A DNA stretch of 35,884 nucleotides from contig JABIRL010000229.1 of NCBI GenBank assembly GCA_018667855.1, positions 1 to 35,884 of the forward strand. The letters run 5' to 3'. Shown here in pieces: positions 1-7,259 of this stretch. The notes beneath the pieces were generated by a model. It ran no database searches, was not told the origin of the DNA, and was given only the letters and a program-made list of their open reading frames with translations. This DNA comes from Rhodospirillaceae bacterium. Lineage in GTDB: Bacteria > Pseudomonadota > Alphaproteobacteria > GCA-2731375. The first letter of the stretch is position 1; each line of letters starts with the position of its first letter. The translations under genes were made by a program, and so were the position numbers.

Positions 1-683
1 ATAAGATTTCCGGCGGCGGCATCATTTCCATGGAAGGCTATGCGGACCAGCGCCATTTGATCACCCGGCGGGCCAGCAATATTCAACGGGTTGAACATGA
101 CGTCACCAACGAGAACCGGCAACACCGCAATGGCCACAAAGGCGCCGTCCTGTGGTTTACCGGCCTGTCGGGGGCCGGAAAATCCACCGTCGCCGTGGCG
201 GTGGAGCGGCGGTTGTTCAATCTGGGCTACCAGACCTATGTCCTGGATGGGGACAATGTGCGCCATGGCCTGAATGCGGATCTGGGTTTTTCGCCGGAAG
301 ATCGCGCAGAAAATATCCGCCGGGTCGGCGAAGTAGCCGGCCTGATCTCCCGCGCCGGCATGATATGTATTACCGCCTTCATCTCGCCCTATCGATCCGA
401 CCGTGACCGCGCCCGGCGGGCGGGCGGTGACCAATTCGCCGAAATCTACATCGAGGCTGATTTGGCGACCTGCGAACAGCGTGATCCAAAGGGCCTGTAC
501 AAAAAGGCCCGGGCCGGGGAAATTCCGGATTTCACTGGTATTTCCGCACCCTATGAAGCACCGGATGACCCCGAACTCGTAGTTGATACCTCCAACCTGT
601 CAGTTGACGAAGCGGTCGAGCGGGTGGTCGCTTACATCCAGGAACGCTTCGTAATTGATACTAGGATGCCAAACCCGAAATAG
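1..683 (+). CDS. cysNC: Adenylylsulfate (APS) kinase domain, 3' end of a CysN/C-type fusion gene (5' partial)
   Basis: APS kinase phosphorylates adenylylsulfate to PAPS in sulfate assimilation. The translation has the P-loop GLSGAGKS, the [11 protein letters not shown] substrate motif and the [12 protein letters not shown] segment carrying the family's phospho-serine position. The frame is open from base 3 to the window edge and reads [19 protein letters not shown] ahead of the kinase core. That is the linker I expect after an ATP-sulfurylase large subunit (CysN) domain, so the ATG at position 30 is probably internal and the gene a bifunctional cysNC whose CysN part lies outside the window. 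If the ATG at 30 were used, the product would be a 217-residue stand-alone CysC with an unusually long N-terminus. The 3' end overlaps the convergent ThiE-like gene by 23 bp. The kinase identity is certain; the fusion is inferred. Confidence 0.9.
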   Translation, partial: KISGGGIISMEGYADQRHLITRRASNIQRVEHDVTNENRQHRNGHKGAVLWFTGLSGAGKSTVAVAVERRLFNLGYQTYVLDGDNVRHGLNADLGFSPEDRAENIRRVGEVAGLISRAGMICITAFISPYRSDRDRARRAGGDQFAEIYIEADLATCEQRDPKGLYKKARAGEIPDFTGISAPYEAPDDPELVVDTSNLSVDEAVERVVAYIQERFVIDTRMPNPK

Positions 684-1281
684 CGGCGATGCCGGCAGCC
701 CCGCTATGGAGCAACCGGTTGCCATTGGCTGCGGAAATACCGCCCAGGCCATAGACCGGCAACGGCGCCCCTCTGACCCAATTGGCAAACCGTACTGTTC
801 CCAGCTCCACCGCGCCGGGGTGTGATGCGGTGGCGAACACCGGGGAAAGCAATGCGGCATCAACATCTTGCCGCGCCGCGCGGCGTACGGCGGCGGGGGA
901 GTGGGCCGCGGCGGTGATCAGCCAACCGGGTTTGCGTTTCAGCGGCGGCGGCCGCCGAACCTGCCATTCGGGCAGATGGATACCATGGGCATTTAGTTTC
1001 CACGCCAATCGCCAGTCCCCGGCGATCAAAAGGCGTAATCCATTTTGACGGCACAACGCCATCAATGCGCGGGCCAAAGCTTCCCGCCCCGGGCAGTCAT
1101 AATGGCGTAGAATAATGGCGCTGCCCCGCGGCAGGGCGGCCGCCGATGGCAATGGATCAGGCAATCGGACCTCGTCCGTGATCAGAATGGTTCCCGGCAG
1201 GGCCCGGGAACATCCAGTTGCGGAAAATCCAGCTGCCCGATTGAGGCGCAGGGATAGCTTTGCTAGGGTCGCGGCAGACAT
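661..1281 (-). CDS. Thiamine phosphate synthase / TenI superfamily protein (ThiE-like)
   Basis: A 206-residue protein with the ThiE/TenI beta-alpha barrel pattern: an N-terminal ITDE strand, the AHGIHLPE segment (equivalent to the family's ADGVHLGQ), [14 protein letters not shown], the [17 protein letters not shown] phosphate/pyrimidine loop and the C-terminal [20 protein letters not shown] phosphate-binding strand. ThiE joins HMP-pyrophosphate and thiazole phosphate. The loop lacks the usual PTxTK lysine (it reads ATASHPG), so a TenI-like or diverged role is possible and I give no gene symbol. The frame stays open back through the opposite-strand gene to 1938, but homology begins near ATG 1281. 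That start leaves only 15 bp to the divergent yggS start at 1297. The gene's 3' end overlaps the cysNC end. Confidence 0.78.
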   Translation of the reverse strand: MSAATLAKLSLRLNRAAGFSATGCSRALPGTILITDEVRLPDPLPSAAALPRGSAIILRHYDCPGREALARALMALCRQNGLRLLIAGDWRLAWKLNAHGIHLPEWQVRRPPPLKRKPGWLITAAAHSPAAVRRAARQDVDAALLSPVFATASHPGAVELGTVRFANWVRGAPLPVYGLGGISAANGNRLLHSGAAGIAAISGLAS

Positions 1282-1296
1282 GAGGATGACAATGCC

Positions 1297-1998
1297 ATGA
1301 GCTTGAACAAGGAACCAGCGGCGCTTGATGTGGATGTGGCCGCCAATCTGGCCCAGGTCAACGGCGCCATCGCGGCGGCGGCGAAAGCGGCGGGCCGGGG
1401 CGTGGATGACGCGGCCCTGGTGGCGGTCTCGAAAACCCAGCCGGCGACGGCGATCGAGCCAGCGATCCAGGCCGGTCAAAGGATTTTTGGCGAGAATCGC
1501 GTGCAGGAGGCCCAGGGCAAATGGCCGGATCTGAAGGCGGCCCATGGCGATGTGCGTCTGCACCTGATCGGGCCGTTGCAGACCAACAAGGTGCGCGACG
1601 CCGTTGCGCTGTTTGACGTGATCGAAACCGTGGATCGCCCGAAACTGGCCCGTGCCCTGGCCCGGGAAATGGAAAAACAGGATCGCAAACTTGGCTGTTT
1701 CATCCAGGTTAATACGGGCGAGGAGCCGCAAAAGGCCGGCATCATGCCGGAAGAGACCGATGCATTTGTCACCCTGGTCCGTGACGAGCTGGGCCTGAAC
1801 CTGCGCGGCCTGATGTGCATACCTCCCGTGGAGGAGGACTGCAGCCTGCATTTTGCCCTGTTGCGCCAGATCGCGCGCCGCAATGGCCTGAGCGAATTGT
1901 CCATGGGGATGAGCGCCGATTACGAGGTCGCGATCCAATTCGGCGCCACCCTGGTTCGGGTCGGCACGGCTATTTTCGGCGCGCGCAGACCGCTTTAA
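1297..1998 (+). CDS. yggS: YggS/PROSC family pyridoxal-5'-phosphate homeostasis protein
   Basis: A 233-residue PLP-binding barrel protein of the YggS/PLPBP family, which buffers intracellular PLP and has no known catalytic reaction. Visible family signatures are LVAVSKTQPATAIEPAI with the PLP lysine at residue 46, the RIFGENRVQEAQGKWP block, LHLIGPLQTNKVRDAV, FIQVNTGEEPQKAGI and the terminal LSMGMSADYEVAIQFGATLVRVGTAIFGAR phosphate-binding block. Length and motif order are normal. A GAGGA ribosome-binding site lies about 10 bases upstream of the ATG. The gene diverges from the ThiE-like gene with 15 bp between start codons, so each promoter must lie inside the other's coding region or in that gap. 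An inverted-repeat element follows at 2020-2117. Confidence 0.95.
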   Translation: MSLNKEPAALDVDVAANLAQVNGAIAAAAKAAGRGVDDAALVAVSKTQPATAIEPAIQAGQRIFGENRVQEAQGKWPDLKAAHGDVRLHLIGPLQTNKVRDAVALFDVIETVDRPKLARALAREMEKQDRKLGCFIQVNTGEEPQKAGIMPEETDAFVTLVRDELGLNLRGLMCIPPVEEDCSLHFALLRQIARRNGLSELSMGMSADYEVAIQFGATLVRVGTAIFGARRPL

Positions 1999-2019
1999 CT
2001 ATTTTCGGCATTGACCTAC

Positions 2020-2117
2020 CCGCCCGCTCCCCCTGCCCGTCCACCCACGCCCGTCCACCCACGCCCGTCCACCCACAGGGTACCATTAATGGGTAGTCGG
2101 GCAGGGGGAGCGGGCGG
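2020..2117. repeat. Perfect 20-bp inverted repeat enclosing three tandem 14-bp units
   Basis: The arms at 2020-2039 and 2098-2117 are perfect reverse complements (20 of 20). Pairing continues inward with a few mismatches to about 2047/2090. Three copies of a 14-bp unit, CCCGTCCACCCACG, at 2036-2049, 2050-2063 and 2064-2077 (last base differs in copy 3), overlap the inner end of the left arm and fill the loop. The element sits between convergent genes (yggS ending at 1998 and the minus-strand gene ending at 2147), so it may act as a bidirectional terminator. There is no T-tract, however, and the long loop is unusual for one. A small dispersed palindromic element is the alternative. Confidence 0.7.
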
Positions 2118-2146
2118 CTCGGATGTTCGATGAATATCGAAAAGGC

Positions 2147-2959
2147 TTAGCTACCGGTTCGAATGGCCTTCCAGTATTTCGAGTTCAGGCCCTTGATCAG
2201 CTTATCATGCTGGCCCTGCATGCAGCCGCGCATATCGCCCCTGACCACGCGGTCGGAAAAATAACGGCATAGTTCATAGGCATTTTCGGCATAGCGGGCC
2301 GCCATGGGGCTTAATCCGTTCTTTCGGGCCACGGCGACAATATTGCGCCATTTCCGGGTGGTGGCCACCGTATCGCCGTCAAAGAGCGGCAGGCTATTGA
2401 CCAGACGCATGGTCAATCTCGCCGCCACCATGCCCTCGACATCCTTGTCAACGATCTGGCTGCCCGCCGGGCGCAGGGCCGCTTCCACCATGGCCAATTC
2501 GCCGTCGCTGATGGGATTGTCGTCACCGGCCACGGCCTCCGGCGTCAGGGTGACATGCTGCGCCAGGGTCAGGAAAACCGATTGCAGGCCCAGACGCTGC
2601 TTCAGGCCGGGCGCTAGGCTGACCCCGATGGCCATGTGCCCGCGCAGGGATTGAAAGCGCAGGCTGTCCCGCGGGGCCAGGGAAATCTCGCGCCCGTCCT
2701 CGGTAATCGCGCTGACCTTGATATGGCTGTTCGTCGACATCTTGTATGCGGTGCCGGGACTAGGCGAAATCCGTTCCGGCTGCAGGCAAAAGGCGGAAAA
2801 CTGGGCGCCGCAATTGGCCCCGTCACAGGCCAGCTGTATGGGTTCGTTGGCGGCGACCAGGGCCAGCGCCTGGGGTGCGGCGTGTCCAACCGTGGCCATC
2901 ATCGAAAAACCCAGAATTGTCAAACTTGCTGTGAGAAACCCAAACCTTCGACCATTCAT
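2147..2959 (-). CDS. Secreted protein of unknown function
   Basis: A 270-residue protein that I do not recognise. The N-terminus MNGRRFGFLTASLTILGFSM is a basic, then hydrophobic signal-peptide pattern ending at VGHAAPQ, with likely cleavage after residue 28, so the product is probably periplasmic. A cysteine cluster follows (ACDGANCGAQFSAFC), and two further cysteines near the C-terminus (ELCRYFSD and RGCMQGQ) suggest disulfides. The middle contains DNPISDGELAMVEAALRPAG and RLTMRLVNSLPLFDGDTVATT, which look folded and not repetitive. No catalytic motif, transmembrane anchor or lipobox is evident. It is monocistronic and converges with yggS. The 244 bp between its start and the YCII gene at 3204 would hold its promoter. 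Confidence 0.75.
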   Translation of the reverse strand: MNGRRFGFLTASLTILGFSMMATVGHAAPQALALVAANEPIQLACDGANCGAQFSAFCLQPERISPSPGTAYKMSTNSHIKVSAITEDGREISLAPRDSLRFQSLRGHMAIGVSLAPGLKQRLGLQSVFLTLAQHVTLTPEAVAGDDNPISDGELAMVEAALRPAGSQIVDKDVEGMVAARLTMRLVNSLPLFDGDTVATTRKWRNIVAVARKNGLSPMAARYAENAYELCRYFSDRVVRGDMRGCMQGQHDKLIKGLNSKYWKAIRTGS

Positions 2960-3203
2960 GATAAGCGTCTCCTCTGGCTGCGCGCAGCCGGACGCTATAA
3001 TGCCGCAATGTGACCCGGAGTGGCCCGGCGCCCGGCCTCATGATTATGGTAAACTATATCAGCGGAAAGTGCGATAACCGTTCCGTGAAGGGTTAGGCGA
3101 GACGCCGTTGAAATATTTTTTTGCCGGTTGTCGATATCCGCCGGCGCCGTTCGTTCCTATGGTGTCGACGCCAATCGTGAGCGTCCAACATGGAGAAACC
3201 CCT

Positions 3204-3554
3204 ATGCAGTACATGCTGATGATTTACAGCGAGGATGGCAGTGGCCCGCAACCGGAAACTCCGGAATTCGGCGAAATGATGCAAGGCTATGGCGCTTTTA
3301 CGGAAGAGGTGCGCGGCAACGGCGTTATGCTGCACGGCGATCCCTTGCAACCGGTTTCGACAGCGACGACCGTGCGGGTTCGTGACGGTGCCGTTCATAC
3401 CACCGACGGCCCCTTCGCCGAGACCAAGGAAACCCTGGGCGGGTTTTATATCCTGGAATGCGAGAACCTGGACGAGGCCATTGCATATGCCGGCAAGATT
3501 CCCGGCGCCAAACACGGCTCGATAGAAGTTCGCCCGATCATGGTTTTCGAATAA
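3204..3554 (+). CDS. YCII-related DGPF-domain protein, ECF42 partner
   Basis: A 116-residue protein starting MQYMLMIYSEDG with the family hallmark TTDGPFAETKETLGGFYILE and a C-terminal GSIEVRPIMVFE. These dimeric alpha/beta-barrel (YCII-like) proteins are encoded next to ECF42-type sigma factors and are thought to belong to the same regulatory module; their biochemical activity is not established. The ATG at 3204 has GGAGA nine bases upstream and matches the usual N-terminus; the open frame to 3108 adds an unlikely extension. The sigma gene follows directly, with its ribosome-binding site starting four bases after this stop codon, so the two genes are almost certainly co-transcribed. Confidence 0.92.
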   Translation: MQYMLMIYSEDGSGPQPETPEFGEMMQGYGAFTEEVRGNGVMLHGDPLQPVSTATTVRVRDGAVHTTDGPFAETKETLGGFYILECENLDEAIAYAGKIPGAKHGSIEVRPIMVFE

Positions 3555-3570
3555 GCCGGAGGCCTGACCA

Positions 3571-4851
3571 ACGCAAACACCTGAAGCCAAAACCGGAGCG
3601 ACCGGCGCGACGATCGAGCATATTGTTCGTGCGGAATGGGGCCGTGTGCTGGCGGCCATGATGGGAGCGGTGCGCGACCTGGCCCTGGCGGAAGATGTTT
3701 TGCAGGACGCCTGCCTGGCGGCGTTGCAACATTGGCCGGCCGACGGAATTCCCGAACAGCCGCGCGCCTGGTTGCTGCGAACGGCCCGTAACAGGGCCAT
3801 CGATCATTTTCGCCGGGATGCGAATTTCAGGCTCAAACAGTCCGAACTCGCAGTGCTGACGGCGCTGCAAAATCAGGCCGGACCTGACGAAATGGACCAT
3901 GAAATTGAAGACGACCGCCTGCGAATGGTTTTCACGTGCTGCCATCCGGCATTGTCGGAACCGGCCCGGGTCGCACTGACACTACGTACAATCGGGGGCC
4001 TGACCACGTTCGAAATCGCCCGCGCCTTTCTGGTGCCGGAGACGACGATGGCGCAGCGTCTGGTCCGCGCCAAACGCAAGATCAAGGCCGCCAAAATTCC
4101 CTATCGGGTGCCACCGCCGCACCTGTGGGCGGCGCGTCTGAATGCGGTGCTGGCGGTAATTTACCTGGTTTTCAACGAGGGCTATGCGGCGACGTCCGGT
4201 TCCGAACCCCTGCGCGCATCTCTGTGTGACGAGGCGATCCGGTTGGGTGGGATTCTGGCTGATCTTGTGCCCCATGACGGGGAAGTCCTGGGCTTGGTGG
4301 CGTTGATGTTGCTGCATGATTCCCGCCGCGAGGCCCGCATGGATGAAGCCGGGCGGCTTGTCACATTGGAAAACCAGGATCGGGGCAGGTGGAACAGCGA
4401 TCGAATTGAGGCCGGTGTCCGGGCGCTGACCCAGGCCGCTCTGTTGGGCCCGCCCGGGCCCTATCAGATCCAGGCCGCGATCAGCGCGGTACACGCGCGG
4501 GCGCAGAATTATGACGCCACCGATTGGGCCGAAATCGTTGCCTTGTATGACCAGCTGCTTGCCCTGAACCCCACGCCGGTCGTCGCGCTCAATAGAGCCG
4601 TGGCTGTGTCATTCGCCGACGGCGCCGGGGCCGGCCTGGCGGCGTTGCGGGGCCTTAACGAAGACGGCGCCATGGACCAATATCAGCCTTTTCATGCCGC
4701 CCATGCGGATCTTCTGCGCCGCACGGGTCATGGTGCCGCCGCCGCCGATGCCTACCGCCAAGCGTTGGCACATACCAACAACGACGCGGAACAGGAATTT
4801 CTGCGGGCCCGGCTGGAGGCGCTTACCCGGAATAGTCAATCCTCAAACTAG
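3571..4851 (+). CDS. ECF42-type RNA polymerase sigma factor with C-terminal extension, apparent ACG start
   Basis: A sigma-70 family factor of the ECF42 type. It has region 2 (EDVLQDACLAALQHWPADGIPEQPRAWLLRTARNRAIDHFRR), region 4 (FTCCHPALSEPARVALTLRTIGGLTTFEIARAFLVPETTMAQRLVRAKRKI) and the long helical, TPR-like C-terminal extension typical of this group. Conserved N-terminal sequence (TIEHIVRAEWGRVLAAM) lies upstream of the first GTG at 3646. The frame is open back to a TGA at 3565-3567 and contains no ATG, GTG or TTG. A strong GGAGG at 3558-3562 sits eight bases before an in-frame ACG at 3571, giving 426 residues, so I place the start there. The alternatives are a shortened GTG product of 401 residues or a T-to-C change in an ATG. 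The stop shares the bases CTAG with the convergent gene's stop. Confidence 0.9.
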   Translation, partial: TQTPEAKTGATGATIEHIVRAEWGRVLAAMMGAVRDLALAEDVLQDACLAALQHWPADGIPEQPRAWLLRTARNRAIDHFRRDANFRLKQSELAVLTALQNQAGPDEMDHEIEDDRLRMVFTCCHPALSEPARVALTLRTIGGLTTFEIARAFLVPETTMAQRLVRAKRKIKAAKIPYRVPPPHLWAARLNAVLAVIYLVFNEGYAATSGSEPLRASLCDEAIRLGGILADLVPHDGEVLGLVALMLLHDSRREARMDEAGRLVTLENQDRGRWNSDRIEAGVRALTQAALLGPPGPYQIQAAISAVHARAQNYDATDWAEIVALYDQLLALNPTPVVALNRAVAVSFADGAGAGLAALRGLNEDGAMDQYQPFHAAHADLLRRTGHGAAAADAYRQALAHTNNDAEQEFLRARLEALTRNSQSSN

Positions 4852-5297
4852 CCGTAGCGTACGTCAATTATGGTCCAGCCAGCGAAGAATATAATCCCGA
4901 AGGCCAGGGCTAGCAGGGCGGCGATACCGAGCATGTAACGAAACTCTCCCAGGGCATTTTTCTTGAAGACGGTCGGCGGCATCGCGGCCCGGCGGTCTTC
5001 ATCCTGTTGTTGCTCCCAATGGGCCAATCTTTGGCGCAGGTCCTTAAGGTCCTTCACCTTACCAGCCCCCATGTCGTCGGGGTTCAGCAGACTCTGCAAT
5101 CGTGCCAGGGCGATAAAGGCAAGAATAGAGCCGCCGCCAACCGACAAAACAAAATAAAACACCAGAACGGAAAAGTCGTGGTGCTGCGGGACCGACCATA
5201 GGATCAAAGGCGTAATGACGGTAACAAGGCCCAACAGCGTCAAGACGACTTCGATAAATCGAAAGCTAAAACTCGCGCGTGGTTTCGTGTATATCAT
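4848..5297 (-). CDS. Small inner-membrane protein of unknown function
   Basis: A 149-residue protein with three likely membrane segments: about residues 13-35 (FRFIEVVLTLLGLVTVITPLI), 45-67 (FSVLVFYFVLSVGGGSILAFI) and 120-142 (LGIAALLALAFGIIFFAGWTI). Between the second and third lies a charged, probably cytoplasmic stretch (KVKDLKDLRQRLAHWEQQQDEDRR) that could form a short coiled coil. I do not recognise a family. The gene converges with the ECF42 gene and the two stop codons share the tetranucleotide CTAG. The palindromic element 5307-5428 lies directly upstream of its start, where its promoter or leader should be. Confidence 0.7.
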   Translation of the reverse strand: MIYTKPRASFSFRFIEVVLTLLGLVTVITPLILWSVPQHHDFSVLVFYFVLSVGGGSILAFIALARLQSLLNPDDMGAGKVKDLKDLRQRLAHWEQQQDEDRRAAMPPTVFKKNALGEFRYMLGIAALLALAFGIIFFAGWTIIDVRYG

Positions 5298-5306
5298 TGC
5301 CGGCTC

Positions 5307-5428
5307 CTAGTGGTCCGATCCTCACGGATGGTACTCATCCGTGAGGATCGAAAGACCACTAGACTCTAAAGAATCGTGGTGCGCAAGACACAAACAGAAG
5401 GACTCTTCTGTTTGGTTCACACCACTAG
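5307..5428. repeat. Compound palindromic element: two hairpins bounded by CTAGTGGT/ACCACTAG
   Basis: Hairpin 1 pairs 5307-5330 with 5336-5362. It is 24 bp, perfect except for a three-base AAA bulge at 5351-5353, with a five-base loop. Hairpin 2 pairs 5392-5400 with 5405-5413 (nine bp, loop GACT) and has an outer stem of GTGGTG (5376-5381) with CACCAC (5420-5425). The 122-bp unit begins with CTAGTGGT and ends with ACCACTAG, and the same octamer also closes hairpin 1 at 5355-5362. It lies between soeC and the membrane-protein gene, both on the minus strand. The symmetry looks like a REPIN/MITE-type mobile palindrome more than a terminator, since no T-tract follows on either strand. Confidence 0.75.
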
Positions 5429-5539
5429 AAAGGGGCTGATTGATCAAATAACTGCGACTCCAGCCGCGGAAATACTGCGCCAACATTTCCGCATTATCCA
5501 TGTTTGTCGGGGCGATGACCAGTCGGTTGCGTGCCGCCG

Positions 5540-6487
5540 TTATATCCGGTCCGCGCCGTAATACAGCATCACCTTGTGCTGGGCTTCGGCGAAAAACAGC
5601 CAGCGTTCAATGACCACGCCGAAGCTGATGGCGATCGCCGCCAGGGCGGCGGCGGCCAGGCTGGCCGGGCCGGATGTGGCGGTCTGGATAATGATCAGGA
5701 CCAGGGGTGCGAGAAAGGCCAGCAGATGGGTCAGGCGTCTTAGTTTGGCGCTGTGTTTGCGGGCTACCACATAGCCCATTTCCTTCAGCAGATAATTGTC
5801 CTGCACGTGGGGTGGGTCCAGGGGACGTACCTGGCCAAAGCCCGTCAAGCCGGTCGCCGAGGCGGAGCTGCTGTCTCCTACTGCCGAGTCAATGGCCCGC
5901 CAGTAGGCGATCTTTACCAGCCAGGCGGCGGCCAGGGCGGCGAAACAGACGGCTTGAAGAACTTCGTTGCCGGGCGCGAAGGGCATCAGCATCGCGTTCA
6001 ACCAGACCGCACCGGTGGCCAGGGCCATGAGTAGGTAAACGGGGGCCACCAAGGGGTGATGCCAGCGGGGAATGGCCGCCAGGGAACGATAGATCATGGA
6101 CGTGCTGTAGACGGTGGCGACGGAGAAGCCGGCTGCGGCCCATCCCGCCAGGGGCCACAGGCCATCATTTCGCTGCAGGATAAGCCAGCTCAACGCGAAC
6201 AGCAGGGCGGGACCATATGTCACGACGGCCAGGACGCCTTCCCGGGACAGCCACGATGAACGCCATTGAGAGAAGGCCCGCCAGCTTCGCTCCGGCCGGC
6301 CCAGATGGGCTGTCGAAACCAACAGCCCGGCGGTGATCAGCGCCAATGCCAGACCCAGAACAATCACGCCAAACGTGCGGTCGTGGGGCAGATGGTCAAT
6401 GGCGCGCAAGACACCCAATAAAGCCAGCAGGCCGTAGCCGGCGCCGGTGGCGGTGGTCAGAAAGATGACGGAATAAGCTGGATGCAT
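5540..6487 (-). CDS. soeC: DmsC/NrfD-like membrane anchor subunit, probably SoeC of sulfite dehydrogenase
   Basis: A 315-residue integral membrane protein with about eight hydrophobic helices, starting MHPAYSVIFLTTATGAGYG, a typical opening of DmsC-type anchors (HPAxSVIxFT). Further family-like stretches are RPERSWRAFSQWRSSWLSRE and YLLKEMGYVVARKHSAKLRR. Such subunits anchor the cytoplasmic molybdenum and iron-sulfur subunits and pass electrons to the quinone pool. The longer frame to 6580 starts with low-complexity basic sequence. ATG 6487 has an AGGAGG-type site upstream and a 16-bp gap after soeB, so I chose it. It is the last gene of the soeABC run. The Soe rather than Dms assignment comes from the relatedness of the A subunit to sulfite dehydrogenases. 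Confidence 0.8.
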   Translation of the reverse strand: MHPAYSVIFLTTATGAGYGLLALLGVLRAIDHLPHDRTFGVIVLGLALALITAGLLVSTAHLGRPERSWRAFSQWRSSWLSREGVLAVVTYGPALLFALSWLILQRNDGLWPLAGWAAAGFSVATVYSTSMIYRSLAAIPRWHHPLVAPVYLLMALATGAVWLNAMLMPFAPGNEVLQAVCFAALAAAWLVKIAYWRAIDSAVGDSSSASATGLTGFGQVRPLDPPHVQDNYLLKEMGYVVARKHSAKLRRLTHLLAFLAPLVLIIIQTATSGPASLAAAALAAIAISFGVVIERWLFFAEAQHKVMLYYGADRI

Positions 6488-6503
6488 CTTGGAAACCCGC
6501 CTC

Positions 6504-7259
6504 CTAGCGGGACAGGGTCCGGTCGATCCAGCCCAGAAAACCGCCGCCCGTCGTCGGGGCGTCGTCCAGGCTGGCGCCATCGGCCATGGCGCCCACCGTG
6601 GCGGCGGGCCGTGGCGGCAGGTAGCGGTTGGTGGGTTTCAGGCCAAGTTCCGGCATCAGTTCCACGCCGCCGCGCGCCGCGGTCAGTTTCGCGACCGCAG
6701 AGTTCGGATCGTTAAAATCGCCAAAATGCCGGGCCCGGGCCGGGCAGGCATTGACGCAGGCCGGCTGACGCTCGTCCGCATCCAGGTTTTCGTTGTAGAT
6801 ACGATCGATGCACAAGGTGCATTTTTTCATCACGCCGCCATCGCTGTCGAATTCCCGGGCGCCGTAGGGGCAGGCCCAGGAACACAGCTTGCAGCCAATG
6901 CATTTGTCCTCTTCCACCAGCACAATGCCGTCTTCGGTGCGTTTATAGGATGCGCCGGTGGGGCAGACGGTGACACAGGGCGCATCCTCGCAATGCAGAC
7001 ATGAGCGCGGAAAATAGACGGTGCGCCCGTCCTTGTTGTTACCGCCCGTATCGCCAGTGGTTTCGAAACCATGTACCCGGTTCAGCCAGACGCCATCCAC
7101 GTCCTTGCCGTAAGGGTCCGTGTCGGGCAGGGGCGCGTGATAGCCGGCGGTGTTCCATTCCTTGCAATTCACGGCGCAGGCATGGCAGCCGACGCAGGTG
7201 TCCAGGTCGATGACCAGGCCCAGGCGTTTGGGCGACGGCGACTTCGGCAGCGAGGTCAT
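6504..7259 (-). CDS. soeB: Four-cluster [4Fe-4S] electron-transfer subunit, probably SoeB
   Basis: A 251-residue DmsB/PsrB-type ferredoxin. Sixteen cysteines fall in four groups: CVGCHACAVNC, CLHCEDAPCVTVC, CIGCKLCSWAC and CTLC paired with the later CVNAC, enough for four [4Fe-4S] clusters. It wires the molybdenum subunit to the membrane anchor. There is no signal peptide or twin-arginine motif, so the complex faces the cytoplasm, as reported for SoeABC. The C-terminal tail after NRYLPPRP is a variable extension. Its start codon overlaps the soeA stop region at 7259 (ATGA-type junction), indicating translational coupling. Confidence 0.88.
   Translation of the reverse strand: MTSLPKSPSPKRLGLVIDLDTCVGCHACAVNCKEWNTAGYHAPLPDTDPYGKDVDGVWLNRVHGFETTGDTGGNNKDGRTVYFPRSCLHCEDAPCVTVCPTGASYKRTEDGIVLVEEDKCIGCKLCSWACPYGAREFDSDGGVMKKCTLCIDRIYNENLDADERQPACVNACPARARHFGDFNDPNSAVAKLTAARGGVELMPELGLKPTNRYLPPRPAATVGAMADGASLDDAPTTGGGFLGWIDRTLSR

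Noticed and set aside
1282-1938. N-terminal extension of the ThiE-like frame to 1938
   Set aside because: It runs antisense through yggS and shows no similarity to ThiE. The product is complete from 1281.
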